Source of the DNA: an uncultured Eubacterium sp.
GTDB taxonomy: Bacteria > Bacillota > Clostridia > Lachnospirales > Lachnospiraceae
Direction: 5' to 3'
Assembly (NCBI GenBank): GCA_910586225.1
Contig: CAJUIL010000009.1
Span: 50,858-114,857 of the forward strand
DNA length: 64,000 nucleotides
Below are positions 43,571-52,781 of the stretch, piece after piece (the first letter of the stretch is position 1; the number at the start of each line of letters is the position of its first letter). Under the pieces are notes generated by a model. The model saw nothing but the letters and a program-made list of their open reading frames with translations, made no database searches and was not told where the DNA came from. The translations under genes and the position numbers were made by a program.

Positions 43571-45898
43571 TTACTTTTCACCTCGTACAAATGCAGCGTC
43601 CAGTACTTCCCGTATTTGCTCCACCAGCAGGATCTTCATCCCTTTTGTAATCTCATCCGCAATTTCCGACAGATCCTTCTCATTTCTTTTCGGCACGCAG
43701 ACCGTTTTAATGCCCGCGTTTTTCGCTGCGAGAAGCTTTTCTTTCAGACCTCCGATCGGAAGCACGCGGCCGCGCAGCGTAATCTCTCCGGTCATCGCGA
43801 TATCAGCGCGCACCAGAATACCCGTTACAGCCGACAGCAGCGCTACCGCCATCGTGATCCCGGCGGACGGCCCATCCTTCGGCGTCGCGCCTTCCGGAAT
43901 ATGAATATGAAAATCATGCTTTGTAAAATAATCATTTTTAATATGATATTCCTCGCTCAGCGCACGTACGCAGCTCAGCGCCGCCATAGCGGATTCCTTC
44001 ATCACGTCGCCCAGCTTTCCGGTCAGCTTCATCTCGCCCTTACCTGGCATACAGTTTACCTCGACCTCCAGCGTCACGCCGCCAACGCTCGTCCATGCAA
44101 GCCCTCGGACAATACCGACATCGTCCCTCTCATTGATCGAATCCGGCGTATAGCGCACAATCCCCAGATATTTCTCCAGATTGCCGCCAGTAACGCGCAC
44201 GCTCCCCTGCTCCTTTTCATAAATGATACGGGCCGCCTTACGGCAGACCGCGCCGATCTTGCGCTCCAAATTCCGCACGCCCGCTTCTTTTGTATAGCCG
44301 CTGATCATACGGGCCAGCGCCTTGTCGCTGATGGAAAGCTGGTCTTTTTTCAGACCGTTCTTCTTCATCTGCTTGGCAACAAGATGCTCCTTTGCGATAT
44401 GCAGCTTTTCATTTTCCGTATAGCTGGACACCTCGATCAGCTCCATACGATCCAGCAGCGGCCTTGGAATATTCCCGGCGTCATTTGCCGTCGCGACAAA
44501 CAGCACTTCTGACAGGTCAACCGGAACCTCCACGTAATGATCGCAAAAGCGGCTGTTTTGTTCACTATCCAGCACCTCTAAAAGCGCAGACGCCGGATCT
44601 CCCTTAAAATCGCTTCCCAGTTTGTCGATCTCATCCAGCAGCATCAGCGGGTTATTCACCCCCGCGCTTTTCAGTCCGGCAATAATGCGCCCTGGCATCG
44701 CGCCCACATAAGTCTTTCTGTGTCCGCGTATTTCCGCCTCATCACGCACGCCGCCCAAACAGATACGAACATATTTTTTGTCAAGTGCAGACGCGACGGA
44801 TTTTGCGATGCTCGTCTTTCCGGTACCAGGAGGGCCGACCAGACAGATGATCGGGCTATCGCCCTTGCTTGTCAGGTTGCGTACCGCCAAAAACTCCAGC
44901 ACCCGCTCTTTCACCTTTTCCATGCCATAATGATCCGCATTTAAGATGCGTTCCGCGTTTTTAATGTCCCGATTATCCTTCGAGCCTTTTTTCCACGGCA
45001 GCTCCAGCAGCGTCTCGATATAGCCGCGTATGACTGCGCTTTCCGAAGAGCTGACCGGAAGGTTTTGGAACCGGTTGATCTCTTCGTATAATTTATCTTT
45101 AATTTCCTGATCAGCCTTTAATTTATCAGTTTTTGTTCGAAATTTTTCGATATCTGTATCTGTATTGGACTCGCCTAGCTCTTGGCGTATCAGCTGCAGC
45201 TGCTCACGCAGGATATATTCCCGCTGATTTTTATCTACAGCGCTTTTTAATTTTTTCTGAAAATCGTTGCGTATCGCAATAACCTCCAGCTCGTTAAGCA
45301 GGATCTCCATAAATGTTTCATAACGCTCCATCAGATTGACGGCAGATAAAATACGCTGCTTATGCTCATAATGCAGCGGCAGATTGTTTGCCGCCAAATC
45401 GATCATAATCTCGACATTTCGCGTTTCTTCAATCTGCTTTAAAAAATCCCGTCCAGTGCGCGGATTGAGCTGACAGTATTTGTAGATCGTATCCTTCATG
45501 CTCATCAGCATCGCTTCCAGCGCCTGCGGCATCACCTCGCCGACAGCTTCTTCATCATAGCGGAGCACCTGCATCATATAATAGTCTGTCTGTTCTAAAA
45601 TTTCCTGCAGCCCAGCACGCTCCAACCCCTCCACAAGAACACGCACGATGTTATTCGGCATTTTGATCAGCTGCTTGATCTTCGCAATTACGCCGACTTC
45701 GTAAAAATCCTCCTGCACCGGCTCGTCTGCCTCGTTATTTTTCAATGTGATCAAAAACACTTCTTCATTCTTATTCATGGCCTCTTCCACCGCATGGATA
45801 GAATGCGGCCTGCTGATATCAAAATGAATAATCATGCCCGGAAGTACCACCATCCTGCGAAGGGAAACCGCAGGCATTATCTTCATAATTTCGCACAT
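43571..45898 (-). CDS. lon: ATP-dependent protease Lon
   Basis: 775 residues, full LonA. The N-terminal substrate domain (LRRMVVLPGMIIHFDISRP) is followed by the AAA module with Walker A GPPGTGKTSIAKS near 355, Walker B MLLDEIDKLGSD and RVRICLGG-type loops (here VRICLGGVRDEAEIRGHRKT). The Ser-Lys protease domain has PKDGPSAGITMA (Ser) and a Lys near 715 in GLKEKLLAAKNAGIK. It degrades misfolded and regulatory proteins. AAAGGAGTTAG precedes the ATG. A terminator-like hairpin separates it from clpX. Confidence 0.97.
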   Translation of the reverse strand: MCEIMKIMPAVSLRRMVVLPGMIIHFDISRPHSIHAVEEAMNKNEEVFLITLKNNEADEPVQEDFYEVGVIAKIKQLIKMPNNIVRVLVEGLERAGLQEILEQTDYYMMQVLRYDEEAVGEVMPQALEAMLMSMKDTIYKYCQLNPRTGRDFLKQIEETRNVEIMIDLAANNLPLHYEHKQRILSAVNLMERYETFMEILLNELEVIAIRNDFQKKLKSAVDKNQREYILREQLQLIRQELGESNTDTDIEKFRTKTDKLKADQEIKDKLYEEINRFQNLPVSSSESAVIRGYIETLLELPWKKGSKDNRDIKNAERILNADHYGMEKVKERVLEFLAVRNLTSKGDSPIICLVGPPGTGKTSIAKSVASALDKKYVRICLGGVRDEAEIRGHRKTYVGAMPGRIIAGLKSAGVNNPLMLLDEIDKLGSDFKGDPASALLEVLDSEQNSRFCDHYVEVPVDLSEVLFVATANDAGNIPRPLLDRMELIEVSSYTENEKLHIAKEHLVAKQMKKNGLKKDQLSISDKALARMISGYTKEAGVRNLERKIGAVCRKAARIIYEKEQGSVRVTGGNLEKYLGIVRYTPDSINERDDVGIVRGLAWTSVGGVTLEVEVNCMPGKGEMKLTGKLGDVMKESAMAALSCVRALSEEYHIKNDYFTKHDFHIHIPEGATPKDGPSAGITMAVALLSAVTGILVRADIAMTGEITLRGRVLPIGGLKEKLLAAKNAGIKTVCVPKRNEKDLSEIADEITKGMKILLVEQIREVLDAAFVRGEK

Positions 45899-45941
45899 TT
45901 GTCTAACTCCTTTATTTTATCATAAGATACCAGACTGTAAC

Positions 45942-45973
45942 AAAAAAGGAGAGCCTTCTGGTTCTCCTTTTTC
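45942..45973 (-). terminator. Hairpin terminator between clpX and lon
   Basis: GGAGAACC (45960-45967) pairs with GGCTCTCC (45948-45955) with one mismatch and a 4-base loop. TTTTTT follows on the minus strand, and a T-run also lies on the other side. It may only attenuate transcription. A possible lon promoter (TTGTTA, 18 bases, TAAAAT) lies just after it. Confidence 0.65.
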
Positions 45974-45990
45974 TGACACGCCAGGCAGTC

Positions 45991-47268
45991 TTACGCGCTT
46001 TTATATTCAATCAGCGGCTCCCCGGTCTTATCTACCGCGTCCTTGGTAATCGTACACTTGCGTATCATATCATCTGATGGGATCCGATACATCAGCTCCA
46101 TCAGTGTACTTTCCATAATCGCGCGCAATCCTCTCGCTCCAGTCTTACGCTCCAGCGATTTATCTGCGATCGCGTCAATCGCTTCCTCATGAAATTCCAG
46201 CTCGATACCGTCTAATTCAAACAGCTTGCAGTACTGCTTGATCAAGGAATTTTTTGGCTCTGTCAAGATACGCTTTAACGCTGTCCTGTCCAGAGACTCC
46301 AGGGAAACCATTACCGGCACACGGCCGACAAATTCCGGAATCAGCCCGAATTTTACCAAATCCTGCGGCATCGTCTGCTTTAACGCTTCCCCAACGCTGC
46401 GTTTGGAAATCTCAGAGATTTCCGCGTTAAAGCCGATGGACTTTTTGTCCATACGCGTCTCAATAATCTTTTCCAGCCCGTCAAATGCGCCGCCGCATAA
46501 AAACAGGATATTGGTCGTATCAATCTGGATCAGTTCCTGCTGCGGATGCTTTCTGCCGCCCTGCGGAGGCACGGACGCATTTGTCCCTTCCAGGATCTTT
46601 AACAGCGCCTGCTGCACGCCTTCGCCGGATACATCCCTCGTAATCGATACGTTTTCTGACTTTTTCGTGATCTTATCTATTTCATCAATGTAAATGATAC
46701 CATATTGTGCACGTTCCACATCGTACTCTGCCGCTTGGATCAATTTCAGCAGAATATTTTCTACGTCCTCTCCGACATAGCCTGCTTCGGTCAATGTCGT
46801 CGCATCCGCAATGGCAAACGGCACATTCAAAATACGCGCCAGGGTTTGCGCGAGCAGCGTCTTACCAGACCCGGTAGGACCGAGCATGAGGATATTGCTC
46901 TTTTGCAATTCTACATCGTCTAACTGCGCATCCGCAAGAATCCGTTTGTAATGATTATAAACTGCAACGGATAATACCTTTTTTGCTTCATCCTGACCGA
47001 TGACATATTCATCCAAAAAAGCCTTGAGCTTCTCTGGTTTTTGAAGATTGATCTCAAACGGGGTTCCGATTTCTTCGACATCCATATCCATGTCCATTTC
47101 CGCTTCTTCCCGCGCAAGCTCCTCTTCAATGATCTCAGAACAAATATCCACGCACTCATCGCAGATATATGCCCCGTTCGGTCCGGCAATCAGCTTTCGT
47201 ACCTGCTCCTGCGACTTACCGCAGAAGGAACACCTTACCTTGCTGTCGCTGATCTTGCCTGGCATCAT
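45991..47268 (-). CDS. clpX: ClpX ATPase of the ClpXP protease
   Basis: 425 residues from ATG 47268, which has AAGGGGTG before it; the frame reaches 47298. The N-terminal C4 zinc domain is CSFCGK...CDECVDIC. AAA motifs are LMLGPTGSGKTLLAQTLA and YIDEIDKITKKSE, with the sensor region GARGLRAIMES near the end. The IGF loop for ClpP docking seems to be in the expected insertion. It unfolds tagged proteins for ClpP, encoded immediately upstream. The long acidic stretch EEAEMDMDMDVEE after the zinc domain is more acidic than usual. Confidence 0.96.
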   Translation of the reverse strand: MMPGKISDSKVRCSFCGKSQEQVRKLIAGPNGAYICDECVDICSEIIEEELAREEAEMDMDMDVEEIGTPFEINLQKPEKLKAFLDEYVIGQDEAKKVLSVAVYNHYKRILADAQLDDVELQKSNILMLGPTGSGKTLLAQTLARILNVPFAIADATTLTEAGYVGEDVENILLKLIQAAEYDVERAQYGIIYIDEIDKITKKSENVSITRDVSGEGVQQALLKILEGTNASVPPQGGRKHPQQELIQIDTTNILFLCGGAFDGLEKIIETRMDKKSIGFNAEISEISKRSVGEALKQTMPQDLVKFGLIPEFVGRVPVMVSLESLDRTALKRILTEPKNSLIKQYCKLFELDGIELEFHEEAIDAIADKSLERKTGARGLRAIMESTLMELMYRIPSDDMIRKCTITKDAVDKTGEPLIEYKSA

Positions 47269-47290
47269 TTCACCCCTTTTTAACCTGTAC

Positions 47291-47875
47291 TTACTCACGA
47301 TTCGTCACTATACTGTCTATGAGACCATAATCCAGAGCTTCCTGCGCGTCCATAAAATGATCCCGTTCTGTGTCCTGCGCAACAATCTCTACCGGCTTGC
47401 CTGTATTCGCCGCCAGCATCTCATTCAGCTTTTTCTTTGTTTTTAATATATTTTCCGCCGCAATCTGGATCTCCGTTGCCTGTCCTCTGGCTCCGCCGGA
47501 CGGCTGGTGGATCATGATCTCAGCGTTCGGAAGCGCCATACGCTTTCCTTTTGCGCCGCCAGCCAGCAAAAATGCACCCATGCTTGCGGCCAGTCCGATA
47601 CAGATTGTAGAAACATCGCATTTGATGTACTGCATCGTATCGTAAATCGCCAGTCCGGCTGTTACGCTGCCGCCCGGTGAATTGATATACAGATGAATAT
47701 CCTTCCCAGGGTCCTCGGACTCCAGAAACAACAGCTGCGCCACCGTAAGGCTTGCCGATACGTCGTTGACCTCTTCCCCAAGAAACACGATCCTGTCTTT
47801 TAACAGGCGGGAATAAATATCATAACTGCGTTCGCCCCGGCTTGTCTGTTCTATGACATAAGGTACCAAACTCAT
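47291..47875 (-). CDS. clpP: ClpP protease subunit
   Basis: 194 residues from ATG 47875, chosen for the GGAGGAAATC site before it; the open frame reaches 47935. Catalytic Ser lies in CIGLAASMGAFLL, His in EIMIHQPSGGARGQ and Asp in the DTERDHFM helix. The N-terminal hydrophobic clamp and IYSRLLKDRIVFLG are standard. It forms the tetradecameric chamber used by ClpX. It stands between tig and clpX in the conserved order. Confidence 0.97.
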   Translation of the reverse strand: MSLVPYVIEQTSRGERSYDIYSRLLKDRIVFLGEEVNDVSASLTVAQLLFLESEDPGKDIHLYINSPGGSVTAGLAIYDTMQYIKCDVSTICIGLAASMGAFLLAGGAKGKRMALPNAEIMIHQPSGGARGQATEIQIAAENILKTKKKLNEMLAANTGKPVEIVAQDTERDHFMDAQEALDYGLIDSIVTNRE

Positions 47876-47970
47876 TTGATTTCCTCCTTTATAAACCGTT
47901 TTCGCGTCTGCCGCTTTCCTATCCATCCGCAGCACAGCCGCATTTTTGCCGCTGTATGCAATGAAAACGC

Positions 47971-49290
47971 TTACGCCTGCTCCTCGCTGCTTTCTTCCTG
48001 CGGCTCCTGCTCAACGGTATGCTCCATAATGATCTCTACTGCTTTTTCTACCGAAAGATTTCTTTCAATGCCTTCCTGATCCTCTTCAGACAAAAATTCT
48101 TTCATCTTTTCGCCTGTCATGCCGTACATAGACGCCATCTTTTCGATCTGTTCATTGATCTCTTCCTCAGAAACTACAATATTTTCTGTCTTTGCGATCT
48201 TTTCCAGTACAAGGCTGCTCTGGATGCGCTGGACAGCCTCCGGACGCATCTGCTCTTTCATACGTTCAACCGTTGCCCCGGAAAACTTCATATACTGCTC
48301 CAGCGTCAAGCCTTGCTGTGAAATCCGGCCTTCAAATTCCTGGATCATATTTTCACACTGCATATCGATCATTGGCTCCGGAATATCCATCTGAGAAGCG
48401 TCAATGATCTTCTGTATAGCCTCATCCTCTTTCGCGCCTTTTGCAGCGTCCTCTTTGTGCTTTAACAATTTCTGCTTCGCATCCTCGCGATATTCATCCA
48501 AGGTTTCAAACTCGGAAATGTCGGAAATAAATTCGTCATTTAATTCTGGCACTTCTTTTGCCTTGATCGAATGGATCGTCACCTTAAATAATGCAGGCTT
48601 ACCAGCCAGCTCTTTCGCATGGTACTCTTCTGGGAAGGTTACGTTTACTTCTGTTTCATCACCTGCGTTTTTCCCGATCAGCTGCTCCTCAAAATTATCA
48701 ATAAAGGAGTGCGAGCCAATCTCCAGCGAATGGTTTTCGCCCTTGCCGCCTTCAAACGGCTTGCCATCTACAAAGCCTTCAAAATCAATAATGACTGTAT
48801 CTTTATCCTGCACCGGACGGTCGGTCACATCTACCGTACGTGCGTGCATATTTCTCGTCTTTTCAAGCTCGGCGTCAACTTCCTCATCTGTCACGGAAAC
48901 CTCTTTCTTTGTGACGGTTACGCCCTTATATTCTCCCAGGATAACGTCCGGCCTTACTGCTATCTCAGCGGTAAAAATAAACTCGCTGCCCTTTTCAATC
49001 TGTGTCACTTCAATATCAGGACGCGATACGATCTCCAGGCCGCTTTCATCCATCGCCTGCGGATATTCCTCGTTGATCACAATATTCGCGGCGTCATCAT
49101 AAAACACCTCTGGGCCATAAACCTTCTCGATCATTGCCCGCGGTACCTTGCCTTTGCGGAAGCCCGGAATGTTGATTCTGCTTTTCTGCTTTTTATAAGC
49201 TTCCTGCATCGCCTTTTCAAACTTATCAGCGGAAACCGTAATGGTCAGCTTTGCCATATTTTTCTCTAAATTTTCCACCTGTACACTCAT
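47971..49290 (-). CDS. tig: Trigger factor
   Basis: 439 residues from ATG 49290 (start MSVQVENLEKNMAKLT) with AGGAGG upstream, though 11 bases away; the frame reaches 49326. The ribosome-binding signature is NIPGFRKGKVPRAMIEKVYG near residue 40. The central FKBP-type domain (about 150-240) and the C-terminal arms with many helices are present. An acidic tail ends it. It meets nascent chains at the ribosome exit and heads the operon tig-clpP-clpX-lon-engB. Confidence 0.96.
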   Translation of the reverse strand: MSVQVENLEKNMAKLTITVSADKFEKAMQEAYKKQKSRINIPGFRKGKVPRAMIEKVYGPEVFYDDAANIVINEEYPQAMDESGLEIVSRPDIEVTQIEKGSEFIFTAEIAVRPDVILGEYKGVTVTKKEVSVTDEEVDAELEKTRNMHARTVDVTDRPVQDKDTVIIDFEGFVDGKPFEGGKGENHSLEIGSHSFIDNFEEQLIGKNAGDETEVNVTFPEEYHAKELAGKPALFKVTIHSIKAKEVPELNDEFISDISEFETLDEYREDAKQKLLKHKEDAAKGAKEDEAIQKIIDASQMDIPEPMIDMQCENMIQEFEGRISQQGLTLEQYMKFSGATVERMKEQMRPEAVQRIQSSLVLEKIAKTENIVVSEEEINEQIEKMASMYGMTGEKMKEFLSEEDQEGIERNLSVEKAVEIIMEHTVEQEPQEESSEEQA

Positions 49291-49378
49291 TCTTTTTATT
49301 TCCTCCTTAAAGCTTGTAAGAAACACGCGCCCTGCGGTTTCTCCAGCTGTTATTCCAGCTATTTACAGTCATTTATAG

Positions 49379-49387
49379 ATTATATCA
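49379..49387 (-). promoter_or_regulatory. Extended -10 promoter of the tig operon
   Basis: On the minus strand TGATATAAT, that is, a TG two bases before a perfect TATAAT (49379-49384), about 90 bp upstream of tig. No strong -35 is seen, which is usual for extended -10 promoters. Confidence 0.6.
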
Positions 49388-49478
49388 CAGTGTTTTTTAA
49401 ATTACCAGTATTTTTTCGGAAAAATATTTTTTGGCAAAAATCCACAAAAAACGCCTTATACCAGCAACCCCGGACGTA

Positions 49479-49514
49479 AAAAAAGATGCCCCAAGCTTAT
49501 CGGGCACCTTTTTT
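49479..49514 (-). terminator. Terminator after the spore protein gene
   Basis: GGTGCCC (49502-49508) pairs with GGGCATC (49485-49491) on the minus strand with one G-T pair, followed by a run of seven T. Poly-T on the opposite side makes it bidirectional. Confidence 0.75.
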
Positions 49515-49575
49515 CATACAGTCCGGCAGATCGCACAAGGCTTATCTGTCCGGTCTTTCCAAATGTGTCAGCAGA

Positions 49576-49791
49576 TTACTGCTTCATCTGCTCTTCCTGT
49601 CTCATAATCATCTTCTTTACCATCTCGCCGCCGATAGAACCAGCCTCGCGGGATGTCAGATCACCATTGTAGCCATCTTTTAAGTTTACACCTAATTCGG
49701 ACGCTACTTCCTCTTTAAACTGTCTCATTGCTTCCTTTGCTTCTGGTACTGCCATACCTGAATTTGAATTTTTTGAGCTTGACATATTCAT
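49576..49791 (-). CDS. Alpha/beta-type small acid-soluble spore protein
   Basis: 71 residues with the family core KEEVASELG near the middle and AGSIGGEMVKKMI toward the end. These proteins coat and protect DNA in spores and are cut by the GPR protease at germination. The ATG at 49791 is three bases after GGAGG, so the second ATG at 49785 (MSSSKNSNSG) is probably the true start. It has its own sigma-G-like promoter and terminator. Its presence shows that the organism comes from a spore-forming lineage. Confidence 0.93.
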   Translation of the reverse strand: MNMSSSKNSNSGMAVPEAKEAMRQFKEEVASELGVNLKDGYNGDLTSREAGSIGGEMVKKMIMRQEEQMKQ

Positions 49792-49851
49792 CTACCTCCA
49801 TATTTGTCTTTATTCATCAATAACAGAAGAGTTCTTTCCGCTATCTGATGT

Positions 49852-49880
49852 TAGTATGGAACAATCGGCAGCATTTATGA
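49852..49880 (-). promoter_or_regulatory. Sigma-G-like promoter of the spore protein gene
   Basis: On the minus strand TCATA (49876-49880), 17 bases, then CATACTA (49852-49858). This agrees with the forespore sigma-G pattern GnATR and CATnnTA except for the first -35 base. It lies about 65 bp upstream of the gene. Confidence 0.5.
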
Positions 49881-49901
49881 ATGGTAAGTTCTGGAATCGT
49901 A

Positions 49902-49910
49902 TGTTATAAT
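49902..49910 (+). promoter_or_regulatory. Extended -10 promoter of the SGNH hydrolase gene
   Basis: TGTTATAAT on the plus strand, a TG plus one base plus perfect TATAAT (49905-49910), 80 bp upstream of the start. A 7-bp GC hairpin (49946-49952/49959-49965) follows in the leader. Confidence 0.55.
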
Positions 49911-49990
49911 TACAGCAGGCCGCATGATTCCGAATGCCGGTCCGCGCGGCAGACTAGACTGCCGCAAACTATAATTCAGGAGGTATTCAT

Positions 49991-51184
49991 ATGAAACCAA
50001 ACAAAAAACATACGCTCTTTGCCCTTTTCGCCGCGCTGTGCCTGTGCTTTGCTTCTATCAGTATCAGCGCCAGCCCGCAGTCCGCAGCCGCGCAAACAGC
50101 AGAAACAGCAGGCTATACTGCTTTTGGAGACAGTATCGCTGCCGGATATGGCCTGGACGGCTATTCTCATGACCAGCAAGCCGCTCCTTCCGACAGCTAT
50201 CAGACGCTTACAGCCAGATTTCTGCATACGCAGCCGCATAATTATGCCGTTTCCGGCTCTGACAGCACCGATTGTATCGAGCTGCTCAGATCCGGCACGG
50301 CAGACGACGACCTTGCCGCTGCCGACATCATTACGCTTTCCATCGGCTCGAATGACCTGCTGCTGCCGTTTATCCAGATCGTCTTGGATCATTTCCAGAT
50401 CGACCAGACGCAGCTTGACCCTTCTGCCATAGAAAAACAGCTGCAAGACGGCTTTTCCATGCCGCAGCTCGATCCGTCCAAAATGGCGGAATATTACAAA
50501 CAGGCGCAGCTTCTGCTGGACAAGCTGTCTGACCATACTGAGCTCCACGCGCAGGCCGCGGCCTTTCCGCAGCAGCTTCAGACCATTCTTTCCATCCTGC
50601 ATGAAAAAGCGCCGGATGCGGAAATTTACGTCACAAACGTCTACAATCCTTTTGCATCTCTTCCAAAGATCGGAGAGCTGGCAGACATTTACATCCAAGA
50701 GATCAACCAGGCTTTTTCCGCAGATGCACCGGATTATACCTTGATCGATCTATATACGCCGTTCCAGGCCAAAGAGCTGACCAACGTGCATATCGATCTC
50801 ACACAGCCTTCCAGCATGAGCCTGGACCCGCACCCTTCTGTACAAGGGCATACTGTCATCGCACAGTTGATCACGAAAGCCCTTTCGGATGCACACGCGC
50901 CGAAAGCAGCATCCTTACGTTCACTATCTGCCAGCAGCAAAAAAAAGCTGACCGTAAAGCTCAAGCTGCCTTCAGACGCTGACAACTGCCAGATCTTGTA
51001 TGCAACTGCCAAAAACGGAAGCTATAAGGTGCTCGGAACTACGGAAAAGCAAACGTTCCAGACAAGTTCAAAAAAACTAAAGACAGGAAAAACCTACTAT
51101 ATTAAATTGCGAAGCTGCCGGACCTACAAAGGCGTTGTTTATTATGGAAAGGACAGCAGCACAAAAAAGATCACTATGAAGTGA
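49991..51184 (+). CDS. Secreted SGNH/GDSL hydrolase
   Basis: 397 residues. Signal peptide (KKHTLFALFAALCLCFASISI, cleavage near AAAQ). Block I is TAFGDSIAAGYG near residue 45, block III is SIGSNDLLL near 115, and the last block is SLDPHPSVQGH near 280, giving the Ser-Asp-His triad. The last 85 residues form a Fn3-like domain (KKLTVKLKLPSDADN, LKTGKTYYIKLRS). It probably acts as an esterase on surface polymers or lipids outside the cell. It is one of two clear plus-strand genes. The ribosome binding site is CAGGAGGTATTC. Confidence 0.9.
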   Translation: MKPNKKHTLFALFAALCLCFASISISASPQSAAAQTAETAGYTAFGDSIAAGYGLDGYSHDQQAAPSDSYQTLTARFLHTQPHNYAVSGSDSTDCIELLRSGTADDDLAAADIITLSIGSNDLLLPFIQIVLDHFQIDQTQLDPSAIEKQLQDGFSMPQLDPSKMAEYYKQAQLLLDKLSDHTELHAQAAAFPQQLQTILSILHEKAPDAEIYVTNVYNPFASLPKIGELADIYIQEINQAFSADAPDYTLIDLYTPFQAKELTNVHIDLTQPSSMSLDPHPSVQGHTVIAQLITKALSDAHAPKAASLRSLSASSKKKLTVKLKLPSDADNCQILYATAKNGSYKVLGTTEKQTFQTSSKKLKTGKTYYIKLRSCRTYKGVVYYGKDSSTKKITMK

Positions 51185-51560
51185 TCCATAAAACATTGTA
51201 TCTATTCTATTTGTTCTATTTGTTTATTTGGATTTTTTTATTCTTGAATTACGATCTTATGGTCTGTGCAGGAAATGCTCATTAGGGCATACCCTGTGCA
51301 GACCTAAGTGAACTATTATGACAGTTTCTTCTTTTTTTCATTCAAACACACTATCGCCTCATTTAGACGGTTATTGCCAGTACTACAGCAAACTTTATTT
51401 GATTTGCGTTTCCCAAGGAACTGTTTGGGACAGGATTTCCATGTCAAACAGCCTAGTGTGGTGACCCGCTGGTATCATATAGTTGATTTTGTTCATAGTA
51501 GACAAACAAATTTGAAAAGTTCGCTGTAGTACTTGGTTTACGCCTTTGCACACCGTAATA
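51185..51560. other. 376-bp gap after the SGNH gene
   Basis: It starts with a T-rich stretch that may end SGNH transcription. A 12-bp stem with two G-T pairs (51261-51272/51293-51304, 20-base loop) follows. The rest shows no gene or repeat that I recognise. Confidence 0.5.
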
Positions 51561-52106
51561 CTAATATACGATCCCTTTGCGCACATCCGCCACTACATCT
51601 GCATCCGTCAGCTTTGCAATGATCTCCAGTGAAAAGTCAATCGACGTTCCCATTCCGCGGCTTGTAATAATATTTTCATCCACAACTGCATTCCCGCCGG
51701 CAATCACCGCTCCGGCCAGCTTGTCCTCCCAGCCTGGATGGCACGTCGCGCGCTTGCCTTGTAAAATACCGTTTGCTCCAAGCACGCTTGGCGCCGCACA
51801 GATCGCAGCCACCAGCTTTCCTTGCTGCGCAAATTTCCTGATCGTAGAAACAACGCCTGTATGTTCCCCCAGATTCGCCGTACCGACAGCGCCTCCCGGA
51901 AGGACTGCGCCGTCAAAAGTATCCATATCCGTCTCTTCATAGGTCGTGTCCGCAAAAAAAGTAATGTCGTGGGAACCGTGCACCTCCCTGCTCCCGGTGA
52001 TCGATACGCTCACAACCTCGATCTTCGCACGCCGAAGCATATCCACTACCGTAAGCCCTTCAATCTCCTCACATCCATCTGCAAAAAATACTGCAATTTT
52101 ACTCAT
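51561..52106 (-). CDS. DJ-1/PfpI family protein
   Basis: 181 residues. The family start is VFFADGCEEIEGLTVVDMLRR, and the nucleophile elbow is AAICAAPSVLG with the reactive Cys near residue 104 and Glu at 15. GNAVVDENIITSRGMGTSIDF closes it. DJ-1-type proteins act in stress protection or as glyoxalase/deglycase-like enzymes; the substrate here is unknown. It is transcribed away from the CYTH gene. Confidence 0.9.
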   Translation of the reverse strand: MSKIAVFFADGCEEIEGLTVVDMLRRAKIEVVSVSITGSREVHGSHDITFFADTTYEETDMDTFDGAVLPGGAVGTANLGEHTGVVSTIRKFAQQGKLVAAICAAPSVLGANGILQGKRATCHPGWEDKLAGAVIAGGNAVVDENIITSRGMGTSIDFSLEIIAKLTDADVVADVRKGIVY

Positions 52107-52274
52107 GCTATGATCCTCCTATTATTTTTATTCTTTATCAATTTTTCCTTAAAGCTTGGCAACCGTTCAGATACCTTCACTGTTGCGAAGCCTGCAACAC
52201 ATTTTCCCAAACACTCGTTGACTTTTTTGCCGACATCCGTTATCTTCAAAAGAAAAGCATGAAGGAGTGTCTGT

Positions 52275-52781
52275 ATGTCAAAAACAAACCTGCCAAAAAC
52301 GGCACATATGGAAATCGAACGCAAATTCATCCCCAAGCAGCTTCCGGCGCATTTAGAGCAATATCCTTACCATGAGATCGAGCAAGGATATCTTTGCACA
52401 GATCCAACCGTACGCATACGCAAAATGGATGATACTTACTTTCTTACCTGCAAAACCGCGGGCCTGATGGCGCACCAGGAATACGAAATACCGCTTTCCG
52501 CGCAGGCCTACCAACATTTACGTCAAAAGGCAGACGGCATTTTGATCACTAAGCGCAGATATTTCATACCACTGGACGCTGCCCTTACGATCGAGCTCGA
52601 TATTTTCCACGGCAGTCTGGAAGGCGTCACTCTGGCGGAGGTGGAATTTCCCTCTGTCGAAGCCGCAGATGCCTTTATCCCGCCGGAATGGTTCGGCGAG
52701 GACGTCACTTACGACAGCCGTTATCATAACAGCGAAATGAGCAAAGGCTCGCTCATACATCATCCAGCCTGCTCTTCCTAA
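52275..52781 (+). CDS. CYTH-domain protein (triphosphate tunnel metalloenzyme)
   Basis: 168 residues. The ExExK signature is MEIERKF near residue 13, followed by alternating charged strands: EQGYL, VRIRKMDDTYFLTCK, TKRRYFIP, LTIELDIFHG and LAEVEFPS. This is the tunnel fold of CYTH enzymes, which bind triphosphate groups and metals; bacterial members are often inorganic triphosphatases. The stop codon overlaps that of the convergent DUF1653 gene by 3-4 bp. Confidence 0.9.
   Translation: MSKTNLPKTAHMEIERKFIPKQLPAHLEQYPYHEIEQGYLCTDPTVRIRKMDDTYFLTCKTAGLMAHQEYEIPLSAQAYQHLRQKADGILITKRRYFIPLDAALTIELDIFHGSLEGVTLAEVEFPSVEAADAFIPPEWFGEDVTYDSRYHNSEMSKGSLIHHPACSS

Noticed and set aside
43616..44512. 298-codon plus-strand open frame
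   Set aside because: It is antisense to lon, has a composition typical of shadow frames, and shows no domain.
49976..50698. 240-codon minus-strand open frame
   Set aside because: It is antisense to the SGNH gene, which has clear catalytic blocks and its own promoter.
51308..51586. Transposase fragment after the SGNH gene
   Set aside because: Short frames on both strands gave no transposase motif, and no terminal repeats or target duplication are visible.
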